From the NCBI GenBank assembly GCA_001792895.1, contig MARA01000038.1, positions 1-64,000 on the forward strand: a stretch of DNA of 64,000 nt, in the 5' to 3' direction. This DNA comes from Lentinus brumalis (Eukaryota > Basidiomycota > Agaricomycetes > Polyporales > Polyporaceae). The position numbers were made by a program, and so were the translations under genes. Below are positions 11,335-22,317 of this stretch, piece after piece (position 1 is the first letter of the stretch; each line of letters opens with the position of its first letter). The notes under the pieces are model-generated. The model had not been told where the DNA came from, searched no databases, and saw only the letters and a program-made list of their open reading frames with translations.

Positions 11335-11770
11335 TACGCGGGCTGTGACGGTCTGACTTTTGGATATGTAGTCTGCTTCGCAATGTGAATGCACGTCTCT
11401 GAGTGCTCACTAAGTATGCTAGTGTAAGACCTGGCATGAGGAGGGCCGCTTTTTGGAGGGCGGGACGGACGCGGATAAGTTGCGCAGGAGGGTCCACATC
11501 GGGACGCTGCGCTTCGCACAGGAGGGTGGTCGCCGGTTCGTATGATATTTTGGGATACAGGACGTGTACATGAGGATGGACTAATACTCGCAGGGAAGAC
11601 TACTATGTTTACGCGCGGGACCACGGCCCTACTGGTCGCCGCGCAGGTTACGCGGCTCGTGGACGAGGACGAAGTCGGTCTTGCGCTGCGACGGCGGTTC
11701 GCTGCGACAGGTCGCCATGGCGCTTGGGGGCGAAATAGTGAGCGTGAAGAACTCACGGAGGGAGCTGGAC
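11335..11770. other. Intergenic spacer, no gene seen
   Basis: No supported gene. Overlapping open frames on both strands look like GC-rich noise. Confidence 0.35.
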
Positions 11771-12159
11771 TCACAATCCAGCGGCGAGGCGTGCGAGCGT
11801 CGCATCTTGCATGGCGCAATTGGTGTACCCCTCGAAAGCGGCCGTCGCGCGGAAGACTAACGCGTTGGCGGCGTAGGGCGCATCCGCGCGAGCTTCGATG
11901 GGGAAGTGAACCACGAACGTGTTCTGGGACCGTTGCATCCGGACGAGGAGGTAGTCGGTGGGCGCGGGGGAACAGAAGACGGAGCCGACGTTGGGGATTT
12001 GGAGACCGCGCCCCATGGCGAAGGATTGCATGCGAACGCGTTGGATGCGGGCTTCGCCGGTAGGGCCGAAGTGAATGGCGTTGATGAAACGGGCCTGCGA
12101 ACACGGGTGAGCGGGCGGACATCGGAATCGTACGTGCGAACACTGACAGTGTCGGCCAT
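11771..12159 (-). CDS. Small two-exon hypothetical protein
   Basis: On the reverse strand a 4-codon first exon (12148-12159, MADT) precedes a GTCAGT…CGCAG intron (12095-12147) and a 108-codon second exon ending in TGA at 11771, giving about 111 residues. The second exon is a coherent alternating hydrophobic/polar sequence (ARFINAIHFGPTGEARIQR near its start, FVVHFPIEARADAPY in the middle) that could form a compact beta-rich domain. No signal peptide or transmembrane segment is seen. I do not recognise the family. An upstream longer open frame exists on the same strand, but the splice signals favour this short start. Confidence 0.5.
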
Positions 12160-12429
12160 CGTGCAGGGGGAGAGCGGGAGTGCTGGTGGCGGGGGCGGGC
12201 TTGGACGATAATTGCGGCACAGGCGCCTCAAAAACAGTCAGGCGTCTCGTCCCATGCGCGTGGTTTGGCGCCCCGAATGATACGGTTCATTCTAAGGTGC
12301 GTACAGGACACAAAAGACGACAGACAAGTCATGTGTGTGCAGGTACCGGAACCATAGACGTCGACTTAGGTAGGAGAGACGACGGACTCATGGTAGCCGC
12401 GGGCAGGCCGGCACGAAAGACGCAGCACC

Positions 12430-13790
12430 GGGGTTGGCGGGTCGGGAGAGCAACGAGACGGATCATTGGACGCGTCTCGCGGTGCTCGGATTCGTGCTCT
12501 TGCAGCACCGGGAGCCCACGCGGGTCGGGCGAGCGACGAGACGCCTCCAGGGAGACGGCTCGTCGTCGTCTTCGCGGTCTGGAACCGCAGAACGGAGGCG
12601 GGAGACAGCGAGCAGCGAGACGGGTGATTGGACGCGTCTCGCTGCCCGTCTTCGTGCTCTTGCAGCACGAGGAGCGCACGCGGGTCGAGAGAGCGACGAG
12701 ACGCGCTTCGCGGTGTGGCACAGCAGCACGGAGGCGGGAGAAAGCGAGCAGGCAGACGGGGCGTTGGACGCGTCTCCCTGCCCATCTTCGTGCTCTTGCA
12801 GCACGACGATCGCACGCGGGTCGGGCGAGCGACGATACGCCTCCAGGGACGCGTCTCGTCGGCGTCTTCGCGGTCTGGAACGGCAGAGCGGAGGCGGGAC
12901 TCAGCGAGCAGCGAGACGCGTCTTTGGACGCGTCCCGCTGCCCGTCTTCGTGCTCTTGCAGCACCGGGAGCCCACGCGGGTCGGGCGAGTCCTCTTCGCG
13001 GTCTGGAACCGCAGAACGGAGGCGGGACACTGCGAGCAGCGAGACGCGTCTTTGGACGCGTCCCGCTGCCCGTCTTCGTGCTCTTGCAGCACCGAGAGCC
13101 CACGCGGGTCGGGCGAGCGACGAGACGCCTCCAGGGACACGTCTCGTCGTCGTCTTCGTGGTCTGGAACCGCAGAACGGAGGCGGGACACAGCGAGCAGC
13201 GAGACGCGTCTTTGGACGCGTCCCGCTGCCCGTCTTCGTGCTCTTGCTGCCCGTCTTCGTGCTCTTGCAGCACGAGGAGCGCAGGCGGGTGGGGACAGCG
13301 ACGAGACGCGTCCTGGGAGGCGTCTCGTTGTGTTCTCCGCGGTGTGGCACACCAGCACGGAGGCGGGAGAGAGCGAGCAGGGAGACGGGTCCTGCCCGTC
13401 TTCGTGCGCTTGCAGCCCGAGGACCGCACGCGGGTCGGGACAGCGACGAGACGCGTCCTGGGAGGCGTCTCGTCGTGTGATTCGCGGTGTGCTACGGCAG
13501 AATGGAGGCGGGAGGAAGCGAGCAGCGAGGTGGGTCCTGCCCGTCTTCGTGCGCTTGCAGCCCGAGGACCGCACGCGACGAGACGCGTCCTGGGAGGCGT
13601 CTCGTCGTGTTCTTCGCGGTGTGCTACGGCAGAATGGAGGCGGGAGGAGGCGAGCAGCGGGTCATTGGACGCGTTACGCTGCTCGTCTTCGTGCTCTTGC
13701 AGCACCCGGGGTCCGCGGGACGTGACGAGCAGCGAGACGCGTCTTTGGACGCGTCTCGTCGTGATCTTCGCCGACTGGCACCGTAGAGCG
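12430..13790. repeat. Degenerate minisatellite, about 9 units of 130-160 bases
   Basis: The motif TCTTCGTGCTCTTGCAGCA or a close variant recurs at about 12490, 12650, 12786, 12945, 13075, 13237/13255, 13399, 13543 and 13686, with spacing of roughly 130-160 bases. Each unit also holds GTCTGGAACCGCAGAACGGA-like and GAGACGCGTC…GACGCGTCTC blocks, so units contain short inverted repeats. Long open frames run through on both strands because unit lengths often keep frame and stops are rare; their translations are Arg/Ser/Ala low-complexity and are not treated as genes. Confidence 0.85.
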
Positions 13791-13960
13791 ATGGCGGGGG
13801 GCTGGGGAACAGGAGAATGTAGTGGATACATCGTAGTCGCGGTAACGAGTGTACGAGTGGCTGGCGTTGCGAGTAAGCGCCTCGCGCGCCGCTCGTTCAC
13901 TCTCTACCGCGACTCTCTACTCAATCTTCACATCCACACTCGACTCTTGCTACATCTGCC

Positions 13961-14233
13961 ATGTCTGCGTCGTCGGAAGACCATGGAAGCGTCAACGCGG
14001 GGCAAGCTGATCACGTCCTGCCCCAAGGTCAAGGCAACGCCGCGGTGGGCTCGAAGAAGGAGGGCATGCTGAAGGGGGTGCTGGAGGACGGTGACGAGGA
14101 TAACACATACCCTGGTACGCCGATCTCTATCCTCTCGGGGCCTGTCTGACTGTGTCTAGCGGTGCGGGCGTGGTTTGGCACCATCCAAGCGGGGTGCAAT
14201 GCATGGGGCGGCTTGAACCACGAGGGTTGGTGA
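13961..14233 (+). CDS. Candidate small protein gene, low confidence
   Basis: A CT-rich leader (CACTCTCTACC…CGACTCTTG) precedes ATG 13961. Exon 1 (13961-14114) is polar and acidic (SKKEGMLKGVLEDGDEDN). A GTACGC…TCTAG intron (14115-14159) joins in frame to a 74-base exon ending at 14233, giving about 75 residues with C-terminal NHEGW. It lacks a CaaX box, so it is not a pheromone precursor. It could also be the intact 5' end of a gene cut off by the following rearranged sequence. Confidence 0.3.
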
Positions 14234-15334
14234 AGTGGATTGTCTTGGGTGCCGCATCGGACTGATCGTTTCCAGGACATGCAGAAACCAGCCGCGACAA
14301 GCGGGCGGACTAGTGCTGGGAACGTCGAGGGCATACATGGGTTCGTGGGCTGGTGACGACGAGCGAAGTCGAATGCGCTCAAACCTGGCGCGCTCTTGTT
14401 AGAAAGGCCGGTGATGTGAAGACATTGATTGCTATTGTATTACACATTGGTCTATCGTGGATTGCGTCCTGCCTTCCACAGTCCGCTGTCCCTCTCTTGT
14501 GCCCCCGCCATTGGCTGCCGACGTAGCCCTCCGAATGCCACTGCGGGGTGGGATGCGCGACAGGCTCGCTTTCGACGCGCCGTTCTGGCGGTGCCAGCTA
14601 GCCTTGCGCAAGAACAGCTCGTGTATGGTATCGTCGCACGTCTACTACGGCCGCAATTCTGCCGTCCTCTCCGATCTCCACGTCTACTATGGCCGCAATG
14701 CTGCCGCCCTCTGGGCGTGGCACTGCCGGCCACCCGCCGCCAGATCACCGTCAGTCCCTCGTAAGTTCCCTGTGCGCTTTGCGTGTGGGACTAAGACGCC
14801 CTGTGCGACGCTTCTGATTGGTCGGTTGGCAGGTTGTATGCTGGGTTGCATCTTGCTCGTCGAGGATGCATGCCCGGGACTGACCCTGCTCGTCAAAGGT
14901 GAGTATGGCCGCGTTCGGGCGTGCATTGCGCGCGATGACGTATGCGGGGACGAGGCGGGGAAAGGTGTGCTGCCGGCGGTACGATCGGGTGAGTTGAGCA
15001 GGTTGCCGGCGGGATGCTCGACAAGGGCGAGGCGGGGCTTTGATGGCACGGCGAGCGCGCTGGACGGTCGGAAGGGCTCGGAGGTCGGGGAGAGACGCTG
15101 GGCGGGAGGGAGTATAGGCGGGGGAGGGATCCAGGCCGGGCAGGAGTACGGAAGGCGGGCGGAAGACATAGATATGATGCGCCTGCGGGCGGGAGAGGCG
15201 CTGGCCCGCCCTCGCCCGCCACAGGCGGGCGGGCGGGCGTCTCACGCGGCCCACGCGCATCCGCGACCGACGTCGTTCTTCGCGTCCGTTCGCGGCAAAC
15301 CGACATTCATTCGGTAGCTACGACATGGAAGTAT
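14234..15334. other. GC-rich spacer upstream of truncated gene
   Basis: No supported gene. A 35-base near-direct repeat occurs at about 14637-14710 (units beginning ACGTCTACTA and CACGTCTACT). Positions 15190-15240 are dominated by GCGGGC/GCCCGC repeats. A long forward frame here is Cys/Arg-rich with no family resemblance. No N-terminal half of the downstream monooxygenase is found here. Confidence 0.4.
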
Positions 15335-16440
15335 ATGTCTACAAAATACGACGGCGATCCGTGCAGGCGTCGAGGCCACACGGCGTGTCGCGCGACTTTG
15401 CAAAAATGCCCGGCCTATTTTGGCGGCGTTTTTGCGAAGTCGATTGTGGACGGCTCCCTGCTTGCCGACCCGGAGCTTAGAGAGCTCGTCGACGTGCCAG
15501 AGATGACAGGTTGGATGGGTCCCCGGCGGCACATCATGGCGTACAACATTGTATGTGTCTTCGGCAGATGCATCTGTTCTTCAGGCTGATGAAGTCTCTT
15601 TCAGCGAGCGAAGAACGAGTACAACTTCGTGCTCGCCCATCCGGACGACGGTTCTGTCGAGTCCTGGACCGCTGAAGGAAGCGCTGACAAGATGCGCGCA
15701 GACTTCGCGGACTTCGAACCACGGTGCGTGCGCCATCCCACTTGTTTGTCACGGCTTCTCTCCGTCTTCAATGTGTCCGACTTGACTAATAATTGCCTCA
15801 GTGTTAGGAAGATCCTGAGCTTCATCGACTCGACGCTCAAATGGCGACTCATGGACCGCAAGCCACTGAAGACATGGATACACCCGTCCCACCGCGTCAT
15901 TCTGCTCGGCGACGCGTGCCACCCGATGCTAGTACGTCCACCACACACGGATTTATACATCCTCACTCACAGATGCCGGCTCTGTAGCCGTACCGGGCGC
16001 AAGGTGCAGCGATGGCCATCGAGGACGCGGCTGTGCTGGGCAACCTGCTCTCCCGCCTCTCCCATCCAGCGCAGCTCAAGCCCCTCCTGGAAGCGTACGA
16101 AGACCTGCGGCTGCCCCGCACGGCGGAGACCCAGCGGCAGTCCCGGCTGAACCAGAAGATCTTCCACCTGCCCGATGGGCCCGAGCAGGAGCAACGCGAC
16201 GCGGACATGCGCAAGGCGACGGAGGCAGAGCTGCGGCGCTGGCGCGAGGGTAAGCGCGCGGCGGACGACAGGCTCGCGGGGAGCGCGAACCAGTGGGCGG
16301 ACGAGGACAAGAACCTGGCGCAGTTCGCGTATGACGCTGACGAGGCTGCTGAGCGGTGGTGGGCGGAGGTGGGCGAGAAGCAGGTGGGTGGGCTTGCGAG
16401 TGGGGCGGCGAGGGTGCCCCAGGTGCTGTCGAGGTTGTGA
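15335..16440 (+). pseudogene. FAD-dependent monooxygenase, 5'-truncated
   Basis: Four exons (15335-15550, 15605-15723, 15802-15931, 15988-16440) encode the C-terminal two-thirds of a salicylate-hydroxylase-type flavoprotein monooxygenase. Seen directly: the GD motif region HRVILLGDACHPML joined by intron to PYRAQGAAMAIEDAAVLG, which in this family binds the FAD ribityl and pyrophosphate, and an upstream MTGWMGPRRHIMAY strand. The N-terminal Rossmann GxGxxG and the DG motif are absent, and the sequence upstream bears no trace of them. About 305 residues remain of a usual 420-450. An ATG at 15335 is in frame, so a short product is possible, but it could not bind FAD in the usual way. Confidence 0.8.
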
Positions 16441-16608
16441 TGTTTCGTGTGCTGCATTGCTTTCGTTCGTGCTTTCGTTCAGATTTTTGTATACTAGCTT
16501 GCTCTCGCGACTTTCATGTTATCGTGACACTCACCGCGAGTCCGAGGATGCCTATGCAATCAACGCCATGATATGAGATACAAGTAAAGATACAACAATT
16601 TCTGCTCT

Positions 16609-18561
16609 TCAGCTGCTTCGTGCCTTCTTTGCCGCCTCGTACGCATCCCATCCGATCTCTGCTATTTTGTCGACCTTGCCCAGCACCTCCTTCTCGAGGG
16701 CCTTCAGGTAGCCGTCCATGGCCTCCACGAGCTGATGCTGGCCTGCGGAGAGAATCCGCACGGCCAGGAGGCCGGCGTTCGTCCCGTTGTTGATCGCGAC
16801 GGTGGCGACAGGAATGCCTCGCTGGAAGGGAACACGTTAGCAGGATAACATCACGAAGGAAGACATACGCACGGGCATCTGGACGATGCTGTGGAGCGAG
16901 TCGACGCCGTCGAGCGAGCTGCCCTTGACCGGGACACCGATCACGGGCAGAGCAGTCATCGCAGCGACCATCCCGGGAAGATGTGCGGCGCCGCCTGCGC
17001 CAGCGATGATAGCCCGGAGGCCCCGAGCAGCGGCGGAGCGTGCATACTCGACCAGCCTGTCCGGTGTCCGGTGTGCGGACACAATCGTGAGCTCGTAAGG
17101 GACGTTGAAGTGGTTGAGTATGTCTGCCGCGGGGAGCATGACGGGCAGGTCGGAGTCGGAGCCCATGATGATGCCCACGAGGGGCTGCCTGTGGGAGAAC
17201 CCGCGCTCGGGGTAAAGCGGTGCGTACGAGTCCAGCTCTTGTGGGTCGTGGCCACCGGGGAGACGTTCGAGGAGCGGGCGGAGGCGCTTGCTGAGCTCGG
17301 CGTCGGAGTCTGCGACGAGGGTGATGTGTCCCATTTTGCGGCCCTTGCGACACTCGGACTTGCCGTAGAGATGGACGCGGGCTCCGGGCACTGTGAGTGC
17401 GAACTCGGAGAAGGTGGTGATCTCGGAGAGGTCGGACGATGCGCCTAGGATGTTGAGCATGCATGCGGAGGGCACCTTCAGTGCGGTGGAGCCGAGCGGA
17501 AGGGAGAGGATGGCGCGGAGGTGGTTCTCGTACTGCGATGTTTCGCATGCTTCAATCGTGTAGTGGCCAGAGTTGTGTGGTCGTGGTGCAATCTCATTGA
17601 GATACACAGTCCCTGATGCGGTTGTGAGCTACATGAACATACAGAATGATAGAACTGACCGTCTGCCATGAGGAACATCTCGACGCCGAAGACACCGGCA
17701 CCCTGGAGGGTCTTCACAGCGTTTTCCGCAACTTCGCGAGCCCGAGATGCTATCGAGGGATCACGACTCCGAAGTGGAGCAAAGACCAAGTGGCAGATGT
17801 TGTCCTTGTGCACCGTCTCGACTACAGGATATGAGGCCACTTCGCCAGACCGCGAGCGCACGACCATGACGGCAATCTCCTTCACGAACGGTACCCACTT
17901 CTCGGCGTAGAGTGGACGATTGCCAAGTGCCTTGATCGCGTCTTGCGCATGGGCAAGGTCGCGAATGACAAAGTTTCCTCGCCCGTCGTACGCCTGCGTC
18001 CGGCTTTTCAGCATGAGCGGGAGACCCAGCTTGTCCGCGGCGGCGCGGATGGACTCCTCGGTAGAGTCCACACGCAGGAAGTCGGATATGGGGCACCCGG
18101 ACTTGCGCAGGTGTTCCTTTTGCACGAACTTGTCCTGGATCGTCCGAATGGTGAAGGGGCTGGGGTGCACCCCTAGCGGGACCTTGCTCTCGACCTCCTC
18201 CAGCACGCCCACTTCAACGTGCTCGATCTCGACGGTGAGAACGTCGACCTTCGCCGCGAGCTCACGGATCTTCTCGGGGTCGGTGAAAGAGCCGTCGATG
18301 TGCGCGAGCTGCGGGGCGCGCGGTGCGACGACTTGCTTGGCAGGACCGCTGTCTCCGACGTCGAGGACGACCACGTCGATGTTAAGAAGCGAAGCTGAAC
18401 CTGCTAGCATACGGCCGAGCTGGCCACCGCCTGGGCATGTGTGTAAACAGTATATTCTCGGTAAGATACAAGAACTAGAGGAAAGTATGTCAATACGCTG
18501 CCGTTTGGTGCAGAGGCGAGGTCGACCCACTCCCACCTAGAATCCCAACGACTTTGTCCAT
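16609..18561 (-). CDS. ADE2: Phosphoribosylaminoimidazole carboxylase (AIR carboxylase)
   Basis: This bifunctional-type fungal purine enzyme converts AIR to CAIR in de novo purine synthesis in the cytosol. Reverse-strand exons are 18561-18537, 18430-17660, 17612-16873 and 16821-16609, about 582 residues (yeast Ade2 is 571). The N-terminal part is an ATP-grasp PurK-like domain: the [11 protein letters not shown] nucleotide loop is split by intron 1, then [18 protein letters not shown] and [14 protein letters not shown]. The C-terminal part is PurE-like: [23 protein letters not shown] and [12 protein letters not shown] are the mutase signatures. Introns are 106, 47 and 51 bases. The start is 190 bases from the divergent RSA3 gene, so the promoter is shared. 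The reading frame is clean. Confidence 0.95.
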
Positions 18562-18751
18562 CGTGAACACGCGATTCGGCTTGTCTTCGTACGACGTGTC
18601 TAGCAGGTCGAGCTCGCAAGCGAATTCGAGATGAGCGTCGAGGACAAAGTCGCAAGCGCCGGGCGGCAAACTTTCTGCTCTGTTTGATTTCTGGTCGCCG
18701 AGCAATGCATTCTCCTCATCGTCCACGACAGTCTCGGGCTCCCTCCTGACC
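18562..18751. promoter_or_regulatory. Bidirectional promoter between ADE2 and RSA3
   Basis: Only 190 bases separate the two start codons, so both genes must draw on this interval. No single factor site could be assigned with confidence. Confidence 0.6.
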
Positions 18752-19405
18752 ATGGCTCCAGCCCAGCCAAAACATGCTGCCAGGAAACGAACACGGAAGC
18801 GCAAGCGACGCGCGGCGTCCTCGTCCTCCGAGTCGTCGTCCTCCGACGATTCTTCCTCCGACTCCGAGACACCCAACCAAGTCGTCGTGCGCGTGCACGG
18901 GAAGGCCGCGAAGAAACCGCAATCCCATCCAGAACCCAGCGAGGAGCCCTCATCTTCATCCTCCGAGTCCGACTCGGACGACGACTCTGACGTTGAGCCC
19001 GTGAGGGCGCCCTCTCCTACTGCCGCATCGTCTGCAGCACTCAAAAAGCCCGTGCGACGGACACCATCGCCGTCGCCCCCTCCATCGGCTGTGCCGTCGT
19101 TTCTTCCGCCAGCTGGGTCGCAAGGAGAGGAGCAAGTTCTGAAGGAGCGGTTCAGGAAGTTCTGGATGTCCTCTGTGGCAGATGCGTTTAAGGACGACTT
19201 GGAGGAGATTCGGAAGGTGAGTCGTGTATCCCCGTGTCCCGCTGTGCGTGTATCAATATGCACCTAGGAGCCCAACTTGACCAACTCGCGTCTGGCCATG
19301 CTCATCGACTCGCTGGCCGCGGGCGGAGAGGTCCTCACGACCTCTCGAGTAGGGCCCGACAGCAGTACGACTGAGATGGAGATTGTACTCGACCACAATA
19401 CATGA
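18752..19405 (+). CDS. RSA3: Ribosome assembly protein 3 (Rsa3-like)
   Basis: Exons 18752-19216 and 19268-19405 give about 200 residues. The first 110 residues are basic then Ser/Glu-rich (KRTRKRKRR, SSSESSSSDDSS), typical of nucleolar proteins. The conserved RSA3 domain follows: FRKFWMSSVADAFKDDLEEI, then after the intron EPNLTNSRLAMLIDSLAAGG. Rsa3 acts in the nucleolus in early 60S assembly together with Dbp6-type factors; this is family knowledge. The gene is divergent from ADE2. Confidence 0.85.
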
Positions 19406-19684
19406 TCTAGGTTTCATCAGGCCATGTCTAAGTCTGCGTGCACATCCATGCTGCACCTTGCACAATGTGGCCGATACGACGCAACGAAACTTCGTCCAAG
19501 TGGCGGAACCAATAGGTGTCATTCTCATACATCAAGGCGACTTACAGGCGATAGCGAAACAGGGGAACAAGTATACCGGGGTACTCTCGTGCACCATCTC
19601 TCCCTAAGACTTCTCCCCGCCGTGGAGCAGACATGGCGTCTGGCCCCTCCAGTTCCTACCACGGCGGTCAGAACTTCTCGTTTT

Positions 19685-20567
19685 TCACGAAGTCATAAAC
19701 TCACACAGCGGAACGATCTGGCCGAGCTTGTCATGGATCTCGGCACGCACTCTTGCGTAGACTTCCGAGTTCAGGGTCATGGTCAGAGTGGCTAGGCGTG
19801 GCATCAGCGTAGGTCGGCCAGGCAGTATCCGGAATTTGAGTCGGTATGACGTACATGTCTTCATGGACAGCGTCGCATTCCGCCATCTGAACCAGAGGGC
19901 ATTGCCCACCTTCTGGTTGGAAGAGTAGAACCACGCGAGCAAGGTGAGCATCACTTGGCCTCGATCCACTCTAGAAGACAATTAGGTTCTGTCTATTGCC
20001 ACACAGCAGGGGAACTTACGAGGCCACCGCGATCTGGAAGCTAGCGAACGCGTTGGAGGACGCGATGGAGGCCGAGTCGAACACCTTCTCGGCCTCCGAA
20101 TCCGATCCGGCGCGAGCCAATGCCAGGATCGTCCTTGCCACGGACGAGTAGAGGCTCTTGCTGACGGACGCATCGTTGGCCAGCTGTTCCATCACCGTGT
20201 CGTCCACGGATCCTTCGGCCTTGTTGTAGTTTACCGTTGTGAACCTGTGATGCGTAGGTTACCCTGGCTTCTGCATGCAAGTAAATGCTCACCTCGCTCC
20301 TGAGACAACCCAGCCGACACTCTCGAGTGTGTCGGTGTACATCTTGTACCACGCAAGCGTCTCTTCCTCGGATGCCGAAGAGTGCTGCTTGTCTGCCGCG
20401 AGTTGAGCGAAGAGCGTCGACTCGAGTACGTCGCTCTGCAATGTGAGATGAGTGTCGTGCAGTGGACGAAGCGGCTGAAGTCATGCCTTCTGTTGATCGT
20501 TGAGATCATCGACCCACACAATGGAGCGCGACGCTACAGCAGCGTCGTCCACAGCCTCGGTCGACAT
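19685..20567 (-). CDS. Hypothetical protein, paralog A of a divergent pair
   Basis: Reverse-strand exons start at 20567 (MSTEAVDDAAVASRS). Exon 1 ends at 20487, followed by an intron that must use a GC donor (GCATGA, 20436-20486) because the read-through frame stops at once. Later exons contain STLFAQLAADKQ, LESVGWVVSG, the helical LYSSVARTILALARAGS, FQIAVAS and a C-terminal EVYARVRAEIHDKLG, ending at 19685. The same order of blocks occurs in the forward gene at 21335-22317 (STLFAQLAANES, FQIGVAS, KVYSGIREEILQKLG). No signal peptide or membrane span is seen, so cytosolic location is likely. I recall bacterial proteins of similar layout but cannot name the family. Confidence 0.65.
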
Positions 20568-21334
20568 TGTTGGGGATGTGGTGAGATGCTATATTGGATG
20601 GGCAGGTATTGATATGCACGGCGTTCGATGCACGTCTTATATCCTCTTTGCTTCCATGCTTCCATGCTGCTCTATGACCTCGTGATAGCAGTGTGAGCAC
20701 GCACCCGTCAGCAAACGTGCTTGACGTCAAGGAGAGTAAATCGGACTGGAATCCTCGAGAACCTGACCATCCTCCAAGGTTTGGGGTTCGCTCTGGTCCA
20801 TTGGTGATCTCCCTCGTGCTCATGTCCTCGCGCAGTCGGTCTCACAGTATGAATGCAGGGAACCACACGGAGATGCTTCGATATGCTCTCCCTGAATCCT
20901 CGAAGCACAATATGTGGAAGCTAGCGGACTTCGAACCATAGTGGTACGTCGTACCAGCAGCCACCATTCATGTTCACTACTTGGCAGCGACTTCCGAGTC
21001 TTTGAAGGTCTCTTTACGTTTGAACGAACGTACTTAGCCCTTCATGCCATAATTTCGCAGGTAGGTAGGCAAGCATCTCATCCTATTCAGACGCAGCGCC
21101 GGCTGAGATCGCTCAAGGTTCAGAGCTCTGAGCCTCGATCCTGCGCCCATGTCATCTCGGGCATGGAACCAAAATCACACAGAGCGTATGACTTGGGGGG
21201 TGTTCTCTGCGCAAGTTCCTTGACAGGATGCTTGGTCACTCCGGTATGCGTGGCCCGGGCTATTCCCCTCTTGTCCTTCATAAGCCAAGTTCAACGGTAA
21301 GCCCACTGTTGACCCCAGGCTCACCATTCACAGC
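20568..21334. other. Spacer between divergent paralogs
   Basis: No supported gene in this 770-base interval, which presumably holds both promoters. Short frames at 20690-21300 have no family resemblance. Confidence 0.4.
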
Positions 21335-22317
21335 ATGGCCCCTCCTAAGACGATTGAGGAACGACTCCGCATCATCAGGGAGATCGAGATCCCACGGCCG
21401 CGCCGCCACCCACTCTTCCTCCCAAGAGACAACACGCCAGGGGCTGCAGTCAGCGACGGCTCCTCCATCTCTTTCGTCGGCAACCTCACCGCGCAGATGC
21501 AGGTAAGCTTCGTCTGTCCGCCCAACGAGCAAATAGTAGCTGATGTAAGTTGTAAGGCGGATGTAGTCAACTCGACTCTATTTGCGCAGCTAGCCGCCAA
21601 TGAATCATACAACCGTCAGACGCAGTTCATGGACTGGTACGAATACTACAGGGACCTCCTCTGGAACATGGGCTGGGACGTGGCCAAGTGGAAGTGAGTG
21701 GATGGCCCCGTCCGCTGTACTAGTAGTGTGCGTTCGCTAGCTGAGGCCATTCTACAGCTTAGTCTCCGTCAAAGACGTGAACTCGTTCGGGACCGTGAAC
21801 AATCTCGTGCTCCAGGTGGCTGACACGTACCTCAACCCGGCAGAACTTGCCTTGTTCCGACAAATGATCACGTCTTTGGAGCAGGCCAGAAACGAGGCCG
21901 CCGAGTCGTTGTTCAGCTCGTCGTCCAAGTCTTTCAACAAGGCCAACTTCCAGATCGGCGTTGCGTCGTGAGTACATCTGGCATCGCCATGCGAGGTTGA
22001 CGTCCTGACGCTGCGCTGATATTTCAGCACTGCGAATGGTAAGGTGACGTTCAAGATCGGCGCGTACACGTACAGCGCGGAGCAGAACATTACCAAGGTG
22101 CTCTTCTTCACCTTTGGCTCGCAGAAGGTTGACTTCTACAACGGTAAGCTCACTGACTGGGGTACGCGCTGTGACGTAGAAGTTGGGCTCATGCAGTCAT
22201 GCAGAAAATCAGACGATGGTTCTCGACGAGAAGGTGTACAGCGGAATCAGAGAGGAGATTCTGCAGAAGTTGGGAAGCAACGCCCAGGATCTCGTCAGCG
22301 GGATTGACCTCCTTTGA
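21335..22317 (+). CDS. Hypothetical protein, paralog B of a divergent pair
   Basis: Five exons (21335-21502, 21557-21693, 21758-21967, 22028-22143, 22205-22317) with matching phases give about 247 residues. Domain blocks in order: a basic proline-rich N-terminus (RPRRHPLFLPRD), STLFAQLAANESYNR, WYEYYRDLLWNMGWDV, a helix ending LFSSSSKSF, FQIGVASTANGKVTFKIGAY, ITKVLFFTFGSQKVDFY, and KVYSGIREEILQKLGSNAQD. The later half looks like a beta-rich domain followed by a C-terminal helix. It is a clear paralog of the reverse gene at 19685-20567, with all exons intact and canonical splice sites. Function unknown. Confidence 0.75.

Noticed and set aside
12180..14072. A 630-codon forward frame and a 523-codon reverse frame
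   Set aside because: Both lie on the minisatellite; translations are Arg/Ser low-complexity repeats and openness on both strands follows from base composition.
13961..14233. Possible mating pheromone precursor
   Set aside because: The small size fits, but it ends NHEGW and has no CaaX box.
14457..15317. Forward frame of 286 codons with a hydrophobic patch
   Set aside because: Cys/Arg-rich, no splice support, no family resemblance, and it ends in GCGGGC repeats.
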